This document shows, piece by piece, positions 29,450 through 40,148 of a stretch of 64,000 bases of DNA. This stretch comes from a virus. The position numbers and the translations under genes were made by a program. Where the stretch lies: the IMG/VR virus record IMGVR_UViG_3300045999_008996, positions 62,001-126,000 of that record, one strand, 5' to 3'. The stretch's first letter is position 1. Each line of letters starts with the position of its first letter. The notes under the pieces were generated by a model that was not told the origin of the DNA, did no database searches, and saw nothing but the letters and a program-made list of their open reading frames with translations.

Positions 29450-31249
29450 TTACCACCACGAAATTTTCACATAACCATTTCCACCATTACCACCTCTACC
29501 AAAAGTGGAACCAATAGAGGCACCACCACCCCCACCACCTCCACGAACTCCATTACCACCAGTTGCAGCAATCGAAACACTTGCACCTCCACCACCTCCA
29601 CCATAACCATAAGGAATTCCAGTATAAGTAGTTCCATTAGAACCATTTGTTCCACTATCAGCACCACCAGATGCTGATGTAGAGATTCCATAAACATTAA
29701 TTGTACCACCAGAACCCCCTGACGATATTGTGGAACCAGCACCACTTCCACCACCTGTTGGTTGATACTGATTGGTTTGTGTGGTTGCTGTGAGTCCCGA
29801 ACCGCTTAGAGTTTGTAATGCTCCAGAAAGTCCAGCAGTGGTATAAAAGGAACTTGATTGACTTGCGAGTTGTGCTGATCCTGCAACTCCACCATCACCT
29901 CCACCATTTGCAGTGATTGTATAAGTTCCTCCGGGTCCTGTCCAAGATACTGTGGTTCCTGCTCCTGCCGAACCTATACCAGCATCTGTAGTTGCACCTG
30001 CACCACCGACACCGGGATTGACTGTAAGATTTGAAGAAACAATATTCTTTGGGATATACCAAGAAGTATAAGAACCTGAAGAACCTCCTGCTCCTGATGC
30101 TTGTGCGTATGAGGTTGCTAAAAACGAACTATCTCCAGTAGCAACATAAGTATTATTTCCGTATCTGAGGCTTCTGATAGCTTGTGTAGTGTTGACTGTT
30201 CTTAAAGTCCAAGTAATTGCATCTGTTGATGATGCAATTAATCCAGCAGAACTTCCAACAATAATATAATTACCTCCATACTTAACTCCAACGATAGAAT
30301 TTGATCCAAAACCAGAAGTTCTTAAACTCCAAACAATCGCATCTGTTGAGGTATTTAATCTTCCACTATCACCAGCAGCAACATAAAGATTATTTCCAAA
30401 AGTAATACTATTAATAGAAATAGTACCAAAACCAGAAGTTCTCCGAGTCCAAACAATAGCATCTGTTGATGATATTAAATTAGATTCTAAAGATAGAGTA
30501 CCACTGCAAGCAATATAAGAATTATTTTGAAAGATTATTTCCTTTATTTCTTTTCCTGATCCGAGAGTTGAAGTTCTTAAAGTCCAAGTAATTGCATCTG
30601 TAGAAGTAATTATTTGCCCATTCAATCCACCAAATATATAAGTGTTATTATCAAAAATGGAAGCCATCATTGAATTTCCACCAATACCTGATGTTCTTAA
30701 AGTCCAAGTGATTGCATCCGTAGAACTTCCAAATACTCCATTTAACCCACCTGCTACATATGTTCCATTTCCAAAAGTGATCGTATTAAACCCGTAATTT
30801 GAATTTGAAACCCAATTAATACCATCTGTAGATGACCTAAAAGCATTTAATCCTCCAAAACCAAAAAAAAGATTGTTTGTAAATGATGTGAAATTATAAT
30901 TAGCACCTACTCCACCTGTTCTTAAAGTCCAAGTAACACCTGCTTGTTCTGTAGTTTGCCCTGCACTTCCCCCACCACCAGCACCAACTGCTTCAATAAA
31001 CAAAAGATTAGAATAACTTGGAACTGTAAAGGTCTGCGCTCCAGTTGCTGTGAATTCCTGATAGTTGGAAACGAAATCCCAAGAAGTGCTTGTTCCATCA
31101 GTTGTTGTTAGGAACTTACCAGCATTTCCGGTTTGTGATGGAAAACCACCGCCACCATAATTGTCCACATAATCTTTATTGACTACATCAGTTGATGCAA
31201 AAACTGTTGTAGTAATACCAGAAATAAAATTAGAACCTGCCGTGGTCAT
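29450..31249 (-). CDS. Glycine-rich adhesin-like protein with one 7-bladed propeller
   Basis: 599 aa, paralogue of its neighbours. N-terminal segment MTTAGSNFISGITTTVFAST with DVVNKDYVDNYGG; a beta strand region (QEFTATGAQTFTVPSYSNLL); Gly-rich motif GAGGGGSAG. Then one block of seven propeller blades (residues ~105-390), here inserted at the first Gly-rich loop. The second half is Gly/Ser/Thr-rich and ends GNGGNGYVKISWW. Probably a virion receptor-binding or decorating protein. Confidence 0.8.
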   Translation of the reverse strand: MTTAGSNFISGITTTVFASTDVVNKDYVDNYGGGGFPSQTGNAGKFLTTTDGTSTSWDFVSNYQEFTATGAQTFTVPSYSNLLFIEAVGAGGGGSAGQTTEQAGVTWTLRTGGVGANYNFTSFTNNLFFGFGGLNAFRSSTDGINWVSNSNYGFNTITFGNGTYVAGGLNGVFGSSTDAITWTLRTSGIGGNSMMASIFDNNTYIFGGLNGQIITSTDAITWTLRTSTLGSGKEIKEIIFQNNSYIACSGTLSLESNLISSTDAIVWTRRTSGFGTISINSITFGNNLYVAAGDSGRLNTSTDAIVWSLRTSGFGSNSIVGVKYGGNYIIVGSSAGLIASSTDAITWTLRTVNTTQAIRSLRYGNNTYVATGDSSFLATSYAQASGAGGSSGSYTSWYIPKNIVSSNLTVNPGVGGAGATTDAGIGSAGAGTTVSWTGPGGTYTITANGGGDGGVAGSAQLASQSSSFYTTAGLSGALQTLSGSGLTATTQTNQYQPTGGGSGAGSTISSGGSGGTINVYGISTSASGGADSGTNGSNGTTYTGIPYGYGGGGGGASVSIAATGGNGVRGGGGGGGASIGSTFGRGGNGGNGYVKISWW

Positions 31250-31261
31250 TTACTTATCCTC

Positions 31262-33958
31262 CTAGTACCAACTAATACGAACATAACCATCACCACCAGT
31301 TCCTCCAGTACCTGCAGTATCTGTAGATTCTTCATAACCGCCACCACCACCTCCTCCACCCTTGGAACCGTTTCCTCCATTACCTACTGTTCCTGCGATT
31401 GGTGATGTTGCTATTAAACCAGTACCGCCCCCAAGAACATAGAGATTATTTGCATATGCAAGAGCATTATAATTAGTAGCAACACTTAGGGTTTGAGTTA
31501 CCCAAGTGATTGCATCTGTTGAAGTTCTTAAAGTTGGACTGGCACCACTAACTACATAAGTATTATTTTCAAAAATAATATCATAAAGATTACTAGTAGT
31601 ACCGGAAGTTCTTAAGGTCCATTCGATTGCATTGGTTGAAGTATTTAATACTCCACTATCGCCAACAACAAGATAAGGTTCTGTTTGTCCTGGTGCATAT
31701 CTAAGAGTAGTAAGAGCAGTGATAGTACCAGAAGTTCTTAAAGTCCAAACAATTGCATTCGTTGAGGTATTTAATCTTCCACTGTCACCTGCAACAACAT
31801 AAGGTTCACTTTGCCCTGATGCATATGTAAGGTCATTAAGGTTAGTAATAGTTCCGGAAGTTCTTGCAGTCCAAACAATTGCATCTGTTGAAGTTCTTAA
31901 AATTCCGGAAACAGTAGCAAAAACATAAGCATCTGTTTGTCCTGGTGCATAAAGAACAGAATTAATAGCATTACCAATTCCAGATGTTCTCAAAGTCCAA
32001 CTAACTGCATCTGTTGAAGTGATTAAAATTCCATTAGTGGCACTAGCAAGATAAGTATTATTTCCAAAAATAATTGAATTAAAACTATCGACATTACTGA
32101 TTCCCGAAGTTCTTAAAGTCCAACGAATTGCGTCAGTTGAAGTGACTATAGAACCACTGTTGTTGCAAGAAGTATAAAATGTCGAATAGACAATATCATT
32201 AAAAGTATTTGTGGTTCCTGAAGTTCTTATAGACCATAAGACCGCATTGCTACTAGAACCACCTCCACCACTCCCACCGCCACCATAAGATAGTCCCGTA
32301 ATATTTACGCCTCTATTTCCATTCACTTCAATTGATATATTTGCTGCAGTATTATTATAATAATTAATTGTTCCTCCAGCACCTCCAAGAGAAGACTCAG
32401 AAGAACTATAACCACCTCCTCCACCACCAGAAGTTTGGAATGCCGTTGTGGTCGTTGGTGCAGTGTTTCCTACAACTGATACTACCCTTCCTTGTGCTCC
32501 ATTACCACCCGCAGATGCTTGAAGGAAATTTGTATTATTTGCTGGTACTGTTCCTCCAGCACCTCCAAGTAAAAGTCCAGTATTACTTCCAGGACTCCCG
32601 CCATTCACAGTGATACTATGAGTTCCTAATGGTCCAGTCCAGGATACAGTGGTTCCTGCTCCTGCAGTTGCAATAGTTCCACCAGCACCAACATTTACTG
32701 TTAATGAAGAACCTGTGATTTGGTCTTTAGAAAGTATCCAAGATACTGATGCACCTCCACCTCCAGAACCACCAGACATTCCTGTGATTGTTCCTGGGGA
32801 TACTGTGAGAGTTCCTGATGCTCCTCCTACAACGAAAAGATTGTTTCCATAAGTGAGAGCATTTATTTGATTTGTGGTAGTTGAACTTCTTAAAGTCCAG
32901 GTGATTAAATTTGTGGAGGATAAAAGAACTCCTGATGCTCCTCCCACAACATAAGTATTATTTCCATAAGTAAGAGCAAGGAGATTACTAGTAGTTCCAG
33001 AAGTTCTTAAGGTCCATTCAATTGCATTAGTTGAAGTTAATAATCTTCCACCATCACCAGAAACAACATAAGGTTCTGTTTGTCCTGATACATATGTAAT
33101 AGCACGAAGAATACCACCGGCACCAGAAGTCCTTAAAGTCCATTGAATTGCATTTGTTGAAGTAATTAATGTTCCAGAAGTACCGCCACCCGCAACATAA
33201 GCATTTGTTTGTCCTGATGCATAAGCAAGAATAAGTATAGAAGCAGATGTGCCTGTAGTTCTTGCCGTCCAAACAATTGCATCCGTTGAGGTATTTAAAA
33301 TTCCAGAACCACCGGCAGCAATATAAGGATTTGTTTGACCTGATGCATAAGTAAGGGCATTAATAGTATCACTAGAAGAAAAACCAGAAGTTCTTAAAGT
33401 CCAAGTGATTGTATCTGTTGAAGTGTTTAATACTCCAGAACCACCGGCAGCAATATAAGCATTGTTTCCAAAAGTAAGTGCATTAAGAGTACTAGTAGTA
33501 CCAGAAGTTCTTGCAGTCCAAGTGATTGCGTCTGTTGAGGTATTTAATCTTCCAGAAGCACCGGCGACAACATAATTATTGTTTCCAAAAGTAAGTGCAT
33601 TAAGAGTAGTAGTAGTACCAGAAGTTCTTAAGGTCCAAATACTTGCTGTTTCATAAGAACTTCCATCAGTGTTTCCACTTGCTCCTCCGCCACCAGCACC
33701 AATTGCCTCTATCAGCAATTCTTTTGCTTGTGTTGGTAAGTTAAAAGTGTAAGACCCTGCTGTTGTGTATTCTTGACTTGCCTGAATTGGTTCCCAAGAT
33801 ACAGTACTTCCATTTGTAAATAGAAACTCATTCTCATTTCCCGAAGTGGTTGGAAGTGTTCCACCTTTATTATCTACATATTGTTTGTAAGCAGCATCTG
33901 TACCACTTGTTGCTGTTGAAACTCCAGTAATTTGATTAGAACCAACTTCGACTGGCAT
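31262..33958 (-). CDS. Glycine-rich adhesin-like protein with two 7-bladed propellers
   Basis: 898 aa. N-terminus MPVEVGSNQITGVSTATSGT with AAYKQYVDNKGG; first propeller of seven blades (residues ~105-395) directly after GAGGGGASG; Gly-rich middle (GGSGGGGASVSW, GGGGGYSSS, GGGGSGGGGSSS); second propeller of seven blades (~575-845); end GGGGGGGGYEEST...GDGYVRISWY. Start overlaps the stop of the collagen-like gene (TGATATG), so expression is coupled. Blade sequences are close to those of the two downstream paralogues at DNA level. Confidence 0.8.
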   Translation of the reverse strand: MPVEVGSNQITGVSTATSGTDAAYKQYVDNKGGTLPTTSGNENEFLFTNGSTVSWEPIQASQEYTTAGSYTFNLPTQAKELLIEAIGAGGGGASGNTDGSSYETASIWTLRTSGTTTTLNALTFGNNNYVVAGASGRLNTSTDAITWTARTSGTTSTLNALTFGNNAYIAAGGSGVLNTSTDTITWTLRTSGFSSSDTINALTYASGQTNPYIAAGGSGILNTSTDAIVWTARTTGTSASILILAYASGQTNAYVAGGGTSGTLITSTNAIQWTLRTSGAGGILRAITYVSGQTEPYVVSGDGGRLLTSTNAIEWTLRTSGTTSNLLALTYGNNTYVVGGASGVLLSSTNLITWTLRSSTTTNQINALTYGNNLFVVGGASGTLTVSPGTITGMSGGSGGGGASVSWILSKDQITGSSLTVNVGAGGTIATAGAGTTVSWTGPLGTHSITVNGGSPGSNTGLLLGGAGGTVPANNTNFLQASAGGNGAQGRVVSVVGNTAPTTTTAFQTSGGGGGGYSSSESSLGGAGGTINYYNNTAANISIEVNGNRGVNITGLSYGGGGSGGGGSSSNAVLWSIRTSGTTNTFNDIVYSTFYTSCNNSGSIVTSTDAIRWTLRTSGISNVDSFNSIIFGNNTYLASATNGILITSTDAVSWTLRTSGIGNAINSVLYAPGQTDAYVFATVSGILRTSTDAIVWTARTSGTITNLNDLTYASGQSEPYVVAGDSGRLNTSTNAIVWTLRTSGTITALTTLRYAPGQTEPYLVVGDSGVLNTSTNAIEWTLRTSGTTSNLYDIIFENNTYVVSGASPTLRTSTDAITWVTQTLSVATNYNALAYANNLYVLGGGTGLIATSPIAGTVGNGGNGSKGGGGGGGGYEESTDTAGTGGTGGDGYVRISWY

Positions 33959-33959
33959 A

Positions 33960-36900
33960 TCAAATCTCCTCTAATCTTTTCTCTAAATTATCAATTCTTT
34001 GATTTTGCTCTTTGATTGCTTCCACTAAAATTGCAACAAAGTTTTGATAAGCAACAGATTTAGGATCAGTTCCAAAAACAAGTTCTGGGAAAATTTCTTC
34101 TACCTCTTGTGCTATAAAACCAAGAGAATGAACACCGTTTTCCTTATAATCGAATTCAACACCACGAAGAGATAATACTTTTTTCAGTGCATTTTCTATA
34201 GTTTTAATATTTTCTTTGAGTTTCTTATCAGAGTTTGCAGTGATTGTTCCTCCAACAACAACATTTCCAGTTGATGGGGTGAATGTGAATTTTGTAGAGG
34301 ACACATTTGATGTTGTGGTAACCCCGGATGTTGAACTATTGAATAAAACATAAAGGGGAGTAGATGTTGTAGTGTCATCTACTATTGCAAATCCTCCATT
34401 GTTATTTCCTTGAATACCTTGAGTTCCTTGAGAACCTGCAGTTCCAGTAGTTCCTTGAGTTCCTGTAGTTCCTTGAGTTCCGATGGTTCCCTGAATACCT
34501 TGAGTTCCTTGAGAACCTGCAGTTCCAGTAGTTCCTTGAGTTCCAGTAGTTCCTTGAGTTCCTGTAGTTCCTTGAGTTCCGATGGTTCCCTGAATACCTT
34601 GAGTTCCTTGAGAACCTGCAGTTCCAGTAGTTCCTTGAGTTCCAGTAGTTCCTTGAGTTCCTGTAGTTCCTTGAGTTCCGATGGTTCCCTGAATACCTTG
34701 AGATCCGGTAGTTCCCTGAATACCTTGAGAACCTGTAGTTCCAGTAGTTCCTTGAGTTCCAGTAATTCCCTGAATACCTTGAGAACCTGTAGTTCCAGTA
34801 GTTCCAGTAGTTCCTTGAGTTCCAGTAGTTCCTTGAGTTCCAGTGGTTCCTTGAGTTCCAGTGGTTCCTTGAGAACCTTGAATACCTTGAGAACCTGTAG
34901 TTCCTTGGGCACCTCCCGACAAAAGATTAGTTGCAACACCAGCACCTAATGCTGATACATCCCAATATCCACCTCTATTAGTTCCGCCAGTTTCAAATAA
35001 TCTAACTCTATTTTGAAAGACATCAATTGTAACTCCGGTGTTCAATACCGTATTAGTTGTTGCCTTATTCAGTTTAATTTCTCCTCCCTCATCTCCAGAT
35101 GATTGAGTTGATTCCAAAAGCGGTGCTTTTAGAGTTGACCCATCAAAAGTGAGGTTTGCTTCTCCATTAAATGGCGTTGAACTGTTTCCAGTAGCAGTAA
35201 CCACATAATTATCTGTATTATTTGTAATTGAAGTTGCTGCCGATGTTCCCTGAATACCTTGAGTTCCTGTAGTTCCCTGAGTTCCAGTAGTTCCTGTAGT
35301 ACCTTGAGTTCCTGTAGTACCTTGAGTTCCTGTAGTTCCCTGAGAACCTGCAGTTCCTATAGTACCTTGAGTTCCAGTGGTTCCTTGAGTTCCAGTGGTT
35401 CCTTGAGTTCCAGTGGTTCCTTGAGTTCCAGTGGTTCCTTGAGTTCCAGTGGTTCCTTGAGAACCTGCAGTTCCTGTAGTACCTGTAGTACCTTGAGTTC
35501 CTGTAGTTCCTTGAGAACCTGCAGTTCCTGTAGTACCTTGAGTTCCAGTGGTTCCTTGAGAACCTGCAGTTCCTGTAGTACCTTGAGTTCCAGTGGTTCC
35601 TTGAATGCCTGCAGCAAAAGGAGTAGTCCAACTTACACCAACACCAGTTGAAACTAATATTGATCCCGCAACTCCAACATTATTCTCTCTCTCTTTAAGT
35701 CCTGCGCGAAGTCTTAAGTTGCCATCAACATCTAATTTTTCAGTCGGATTTGTAGTTCCAATACCAACGTCATTGTTAAGATTAATTCTTATAGAATTTC
35801 CACCGTTTGCGCCTAATCCAAGTTGTATAGTTCCAGCAGCACGAATATTAGATACTAAATTTGAGTGATTAATAATCAAGTCACCTTGACCACCACTTAC
35901 AAATCTTACATCTCCACCATTACCATTACCATCGACTTCTAACTTATAATTTGTACTAACACCTGCAGCAGGAACACCTATTGCAATTCTTCCATCACCT
36001 GTAACAACAAATGGTGTCACGTCGGGATTTGTTGAATCTTCAACAACTAGTGCATTTCCAGACCCAGTTTGAGTAATTCTTAATGCATCACCAGAACTAT
36101 TAACTGATATTGTAGAAACACCAGAAATATTAAGTTGTGGAACACTTAAAGTACTATCGGTGACTTGCATTCCACCAGCAGCAAGTCTTACTCCATTAGG
36201 TACTTGGGTGCTGCCAATACCCACGCCATAGTTAAACAACCAAGCATCAGTAATGCCTGCACCAATATCACCGCCCCTAAACCACATAATTTTCTTATAT
36301 GTGTTGGGATTAGTTTCCCCTGCAATATTAAGATTTACAAGAGGAGTTCCTTCAGTTGATGCAATAGCAATACCACCGTGACTTGCTGTCGCATCAGTTG
36401 GAGAGAATGAAGTTCCAATACCAAGAACAATGTCTGGGTCTGATATTGTTAATTGTTGGGTATTGAGTTGTGCTGCGGTTCCCCCAATTGTAATAGTTCC
36501 ATCAACATTTAAATTGCCATTAATGTCTGTATTGTTGAGAACAGTTAATGTATGAGCAACTAATTCTGTACCATCAAAAGTTAAATTTGACGATCCAGTT
36601 GGATTATTAGATCCGTCTTTATAAACAACTTGATTTGCAGATCCTGCAACAGGTCCAAAAATACCTTGAATACCTTGGACACCTTGAGTTCCTGTAGTTC
36701 CTTGGGAACCAGTGGTTCCTTGAATGCCTTGGATACCCTGAATACCTTGAGTCCCAGTAGTTCCTTGAGAACCTGTAATACCCTGAGTGCCTGTGGTTCC
36801 TTGAATGCCTTGAATGCCTTGGATACCTTGAGTTCCAGTAGTTCCCTGAGAACCTGTAATACCCTGAGTTCCAGTGGTTCCTTGAGAACCTATAGTTCCT

Positions 36901-38240
36901 TGTATTCCTAAAGAACCCTGAATTCCTTGTATTCCATCTATTCCTTGAATACCTTGAGTTCCAGTAGTTCCTTGAGAACCGGTAGTTCCTTGTATTCCTA
37001 AAGAACCTTGGATGCCCTGTATTCCATCTACTCCTTGAGAACCAGTGATTCCTTGAATTCCTTGAGAACCGGTAGTTCCTTGTATTCCTAAAGAACCTTG
37101 AATACCTTGAGTTCCTGTAGTTCCTTGAGAACCTGTGATTCCTTGAATACCCTGAATGCCCTGGATACCTTGGATTCCATCTGTTCCTTGAACACCTTGA
37201 ACACCTTGAGTTCCTTGAACGCCTTGAATTCCTAAAGATCCTTGAACTCCTTGAATACCCTGAGTGCCTTGAGTTCCTTGAATACCTTGAGTTCCCTGAA
37301 CACCCTGAATACCTAAGAGTCCCTGAATACCTTGAACACCCTGAACACCTTGGGTTCCTTGGGAACCCGTATCTCCTTTATCACCAGTTCTAGCAAATGT
37401 TATGAGTACATCTTCATTATTAGAAAAAAATGAAGCTGATCCAGATACATAGGAACAATTGACTTCAAAATAACCAGAATTTTCGGTTAATCCAGATATA
37501 GGAAATAAAGCAAAATCGTCAGGATTTAAACGATTTGATACTCTAAAGTGTCCCTTTATCGTTGATGTTGAATCATCAATAGTTCTGAGAAAAGATTGTA
37601 TGTCAGTTCCATTGTCATCTTCATCATCAATATAAAGTTTTGTAGCAGAAGTTAATATTACATTATTGAACTTTAATTTACCAACACCTGGATCTGTATT
37701 ATTTGTATTAATATCAAAAGTATAATTAAAAGTTGCTCCTCCAAAACTCCCCTCTGATCCTTGTACGCCAATAACACCTTGGGTACCTTGAATACCTTGT
37801 GCAACAAAAGCACCAGAAAGTCCTTGTGTTCCTTGTGAACCTATTGTCCCTTGAACTCCACCAAAACCTTGAGTTCCTGTAGTTCCTTGAGATCCAGTAG
37901 TTCCCTGAAGACCAGTGGTTCCTTGAGATCCAGTTCCAGAACTTCCTTGGATTCCATTAGATCCTTGAGTACCAGTTATCCCTTGAGTTCCTTGAGCACC
38001 TTGCCCAACAAATGCACCATCAATTCCCTGAATACCTTGAGGTCCTATGATTCCTTGAGAACCGACAGTTCCTTGAGATCCAGTGGTTCCCTGAGGACCA
38101 TTTGCTGAACCTTGAGCACCTAAAATTCCTTGAGTGCCTTGAATTCCCTGTAAACTACCAGCTTCCCTTGCAACCTTAAGAGAAGGAGAATATCCTACAG
38201 TGACGCTATAACTTGTGCTTCCTACTGAAACTGAAGGCAT
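33960..38240 (-). CDS. Collagen-like tail fibre with S74 chaperone C-terminus
   Basis: 1426 aa. Four blocks of Gly-X-Y triplets (roughly residues 30-165, 285-525, 875-995 and 1100-1280), mostly GTQ/GTT/GIQ with almost no Pro, separated by beta-rich segments (e.g. the Asp-rich '[14 protein letters not shown]' domain and a '[20 protein letters not shown]' triple-helix-like region). The last ~80 residues are Peptidase_S74: [20 protein letters not shown], then [20 protein letters not shown] and [11 protein letters not shown], with the Ser and Lys (S..xxxK) of the self-cleaving chaperone. Such proteins trimerise and release the domain. Likely a tail or side fibre. Confidence 0.9.
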   Translation of the reverse strand: MPSVSVGSTSYSVTVGYSPSLKVAREAGSLQGIQGTQGILGAQGSANGPQGTTGSQGTVGSQGIIGPQGIQGIDGAFVGQGAQGTQGITGTQGSNGIQGSSGTGSQGTTGLQGTTGSQGTTGTQGFGGVQGTIGSQGTQGLSGAFVAQGIQGTQGVIGVQGSEGSFGGATFNYTFDINTNNTDPGVGKLKFNNVILTSATKLYIDDEDDNGTDIQSFLRTIDDSTSTIKGHFRVSNRLNPDDFALFPISGLTENSGYFEVNCSYVSGSASFFSNNEDVLITFARTGDKGDTGSQGTQGVQGVQGIQGLLGIQGVQGTQGIQGTQGTQGIQGVQGSLGIQGVQGTQGVQGVQGTDGIQGIQGIQGIQGITGSQGTTGTQGIQGSLGIQGTTGSQGIQGITGSQGVDGIQGIQGSLGIQGTTGSQGTTGTQGIQGIDGIQGIQGSLGIQGTIGSQGTTGTQGITGSQGTTGTQGIQGIQGIQGTTGTQGITGSQGTTGTQGIQGIQGIQGTTGSQGTTGTQGVQGIQGIFGPVAGSANQVVYKDGSNNPTGSSNLTFDGTELVAHTLTVLNNTDINGNLNVDGTITIGGTAAQLNTQQLTISDPDIVLGIGTSFSPTDATASHGGIAIASTEGTPLVNLNIAGETNPNTYKKIMWFRGGDIGAGITDAWLFNYGVGIGSTQVPNGVRLAAGGMQVTDSTLSVPQLNISGVSTISVNSSGDALRITQTGSGNALVVEDSTNPDVTPFVVTGDGRIAIGVPAAGVSTNYKLEVDGNGNGGDVRFVSGGQGDLIINHSNLVSNIRAAGTIQLGLGANGGNSIRINLNNDVGIGTTNPTEKLDVDGNLRLRAGLKERENNVGVAGSILVSTGVGVSWTTPFAAGIQGTTGTQGTTGTAGSQGTTGTQGTTGTAGSQGTTGTQGTTGTTGTAGSQGTTGTQGTTGTQGTTGTQGTTGTQGTTGTQGTIGTAGSQGTTGTQGTTGTQGTTGTTGTQGTTGTQGIQGTSAATSITNNTDNYVVTATGNSSTPFNGEANLTFDGSTLKAPLLESTQSSGDEGGEIKLNKATTNTVLNTGVTIDVFQNRVRLFETGGTNRGGYWDVSALGAGVATNLLSGGAQGTTGSQGIQGSQGTTGTQGTTGTQGTTGTQGTTGTTGTTGSQGIQGITGTQGTTGTTGSQGIQGTTGSQGIQGTIGTQGTTGTQGTTGTQGTTGTAGSQGTQGIQGTIGTQGTTGTQGTTGTQGTTGTAGSQGTQGIQGTIGTQGTTGTQGTTGTAGSQGTQGIQGNNNGGFAIVDDTTTSTPLYVLFNSSTSGVTTTSNVSSTKFTFTPSTGNVVVGGTITANSDKKLKENIKTIENALKKVLSLRGVEFDYKENGVHSLGFIAQEVEEIFPELVFGTDPKSVAYQNFVAILVEAIKEQNQRIDNLEKRLEEI
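34420..35610 (-). repeat. Tandem Gly-X-Y coding repeats
   Basis: Dense 9- and 18-nt repeats encode GTQGTT-type triplets. The clearest run is five perfect 18-nt units at 35371-35460; larger units (about 117 nt) recur near 34435-34700. On the other strand they give Ser/Leu-rich shadow frames that are not genes. Similar repeats occupy 36660-37370. Confidence 0.85.
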
Positions 38241-38572
38241 TAGATTGACTCACTAGGGTTTACCAGCACCATTCCATCAACAACTTTTGTTTTCTTACCT
38301 GTTGATGATGTAATAATTACATCATAGTAGTATCTTCCTGCCTTTAAGTCATCAGTGACTGTATTTGCAAGAGATACAACAACTTGTCCTGCAGCAGACA
38401 CAATTCCTACACCAAATGGAGTAGAAGTTGCAGACTCTGGAAATTTGCGAATTTTTGCAACCCCTGTATGTCCCGTTAAATCCAAAGGACTGCCATCAGG
38501 ATTATTTACAGTAAAAACTTCCTGATAATCTGTTCCTTGTTCAATAACAATATTAACTGCAGCGACAGCCAT
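38240..38572 (-). CDS. Small beta-sandwich structural protein, 110 aa
   Basis: [70 protein letters not shown]: a BppU-N/Ig-like layout common beside tail-fibre genes in T4-like cyanophages. Its stop overlaps the start of the collagen-like fibre gene (same base), so the pair is co-expressed. Late promoter AATAAATA at 38592-38599. May be a fibre attachment or assembly component (inference). Confidence 0.7.
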   Translation of the reverse strand: MAVAAVNIVIEQGTDYQEVFTVNNPDGSPLDLTGHTGVAKIRKFPESATSTPFGVGIVSAAGQVVVSLANTVTDDLKAGRYYYDVIITSSTGKKTKVVDGMVLVNPSESI

Positions 38573-38591
38573 ATTTCTCTAATATTTTAAG

Positions 38592-38599
38592 TATTTATT
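38592..38599 (-). promoter_or_regulatory. Late promoter AATAAATA
   Basis: NATAAATA box 20 nt before the ATG of the 110-aa structural gene, in an 86-nt gap after the oxygenase gene. Probably drives that gene and the collagen-like fibre. Confidence 0.6.
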
Positions 38600-38658
38600 A
38601 AAAAACTAGACACTATTAATGCCTAGTAATTTTACTTATAAAAATTCAAATAAGTCAG

Positions 38659-39324
38659 TCAGTTATTTATCTCAATTCCATATTTTTGAGAAAGTTGTTT
38701 ATTTTGCTCTTTCATTGTTAGAAATCCTTTGACTTGAGCCCAACAAACAATACTGTATCTATTTCCTTTAGTGACAGGTTCTACACCGTGTCGATAGTGG
38801 TGATTGGAAGGAAAACAAACCATCATTCCTGGTTCTGGGCGAATTCTAACCTTAAGTTCTGGAAAAACAAAGTCTCCACCTTCAAAATCATCATTGAGGA
38901 ACATAACAATAGATAAGTCGCGGTCAATAGATTTTTTCCATATCAATTCTCCGTCTGGTGTTTGCCATAAACTCTCGCCATCAATATGGGGTCTATAGTG
39001 TCCACCAATTCCATAAGAAAGCATTTGGGGCATTTCGCTTTCGGAAACTTCAATTCCGTAAAAAGGATTGATAACTTCTTTAACTGCTTTTTTGAAAAGA
39101 TCTATGATTTTTTCTCTAATTGGTGCATAATCCACAAATTGAGTATCTCTCATTTTTTTATCAACAATCCATTCAGTGGTTCCATTATTATTGGATTTTT
39201 CTGGATCAAAAACAGAGAGATCTATTGCTTCTGACGAACGAACATGATTCAGAATTTCTTGAATTCCTTGCTCATTAATCACGTTAGGTTTAATTAAAAT
39301 ATAAGAAAGTGGGTTGTCAATCAT
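38659..39324 (-). CDS. 2OG-Fe(II) oxygenase, prolyl 4-hydroxylase-like
   Basis: 221 aa. SYGIGGHYRPHIDGESLW supplies the HxD pair (residues ~105-120). DRDLSIVMFLNDDFEGGDFV and FPELKVRIRPEPGMMVCFPS follow, then HYRHGVEPVTKGNRYSIVCW gives the distal His and the Arg that binds 2-oxoglutarate. This is the P4Hc domain in full. The family hydroxylates Pro or other residues in proteins. It lies next to the collagen-like fibre gene, although those triplets contain hardly any Pro, so the target may be Lys, Thr or another protein. Confidence 0.85.
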   Translation of the reverse strand: MIDNPLSYILIKPNVINEQGIQEILNHVRSSEAIDLSVFDPEKSNNNGTTEWIVDKKMRDTQFVDYAPIREKIIDLFKKAVKEVINPFYGIEVSESEMPQMLSYGIGGHYRPHIDGESLWQTPDGELIWKKSIDRDLSIVMFLNDDFEGGDFVFPELKVRIRPEPGMMVCFPSNHHYRHGVEPVTKGNRYSIVCWAQVKGFLTMKEQNKQLSQKYGIEINN

Positions 39325-39325
39325 A

Positions 39326-40147
39326 TTAATAATACTTGTGATTTGGATTTTTCCAATATTCTAAATTGCTGTACCTATTTAGAATTTCATCAGAAAGAAT
39401 TGTTTTTGGATCTTTTGATACCTTTTTAAGTTCTTTACGAACATGATGCATATCTTTGAGGTACCATTGATCATCTATTTCTCTGTGTGCATTTTCAATA
39501 TGATCAAATGAATGTTGATATGGTGTAAGTTCTAGAAACTCATAGATTTTGTTTAGAGTTTCATTTGGAGAGTTAATTAGATCATCATACTCGACCATCA
39601 GTAAGTGCTTCTTATCGTCACCGCGAATGAATGCTTGCGACTGTGCCCAAAGTGCTTGTTCTACAATTCCATCTTTACTCATCAAATAATGACAGCGATT
39701 ATCATCATTAATTGGAAGTCCTTTTTCAATTAAATGTTGATCAATGAAAGAGACTTGATCCGAATTGCGACGTATCATTGAAATAAAAGACGTTAGAACC
39801 TCTGTAATGTCTCTAACTGGACAAATAATCTTTGGATTTGGTGTGATATAAGTTTTAATTCTTTCAATATTATTGCTCCATGCTCTGCAATGATCAATAA
39901 TAACTGGTTTTTCTATGTCAAAATAATAGTCCTTAATGATTGATGAGATGACTTTATGTGCTGATTTTGGTTTTGGATACCCAAGATATTGTTCACTGTT
40001 AGAAAAGTAATGGTCATTCCAATACATTAATTCCATTACTGGACTGACTGGTTCTGTATGAAGTTCTGGATTTTGATTGAGAATACTTTTCAATAAAGTA
40101 CTGCCAGACCTCGGAAGACCTGCCATAAAGAAATAAGTTTTATTCAT
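39326..40147 (-). CDS. Sulfotransferase family protein
   Basis: 273 aa. N-terminus FFMAGLPRSGSTLLKSILNQ is the 5'-phosphosulfate loop of PAPS-dependent sulfotransferases; the 3'-phosphate-binding region is around IICPVRDITEVLTSFISMIR (PVRD..). LMVEYDDLINSPNETLNKIY is the later family motif. It would transfer sulfate from PAPS to a sugar or Tyr. One base separates it from the oxygenase gene. Length normal for Sulfotransfer_3. The acceptor is unknown; virion glycans are plausible. Confidence 0.85.
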   Translation of the reverse strand: MNKTYFFMAGLPRSGSTLLKSILNQNPELHTEPVSPVMELMYWNDHYFSNSEQYLGYPKPKSAHKVISSIIKDYYFDIEKPVIIDHCRAWSNNIERIKTYITPNPKIICPVRDITEVLTSFISMIRRNSDQVSFIDQHLIEKGLPINDDNRCHYLMSKDGIVEQALWAQSQAFIRGDDKKHLLMVEYDDLINSPNETLNKIYEFLELTPYQHSFDHIENAHREIDDQWYLKDMHHVRKELKKVSKDPKTILSDEILNRYSNLEYWKNPNHKYY

Positions 40148-40148
40148 A

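Noticed and set aside
26699-33958. Diversity-generating retroelement
   Set aside because: Repeated adhesin blades suggested it, but no reverse transcriptase, template repeat or adenine-biased differences were seen in the window.
34410-37400. CRISPR-like regular repeats and long plus-strand Ser/Leu-rich frames
   Set aside because: The repeats encode in-frame Gly-X-Y triplets of the minus-strand fibre; no spacer pattern or cas genes. The plus-strand frames are their shadows.
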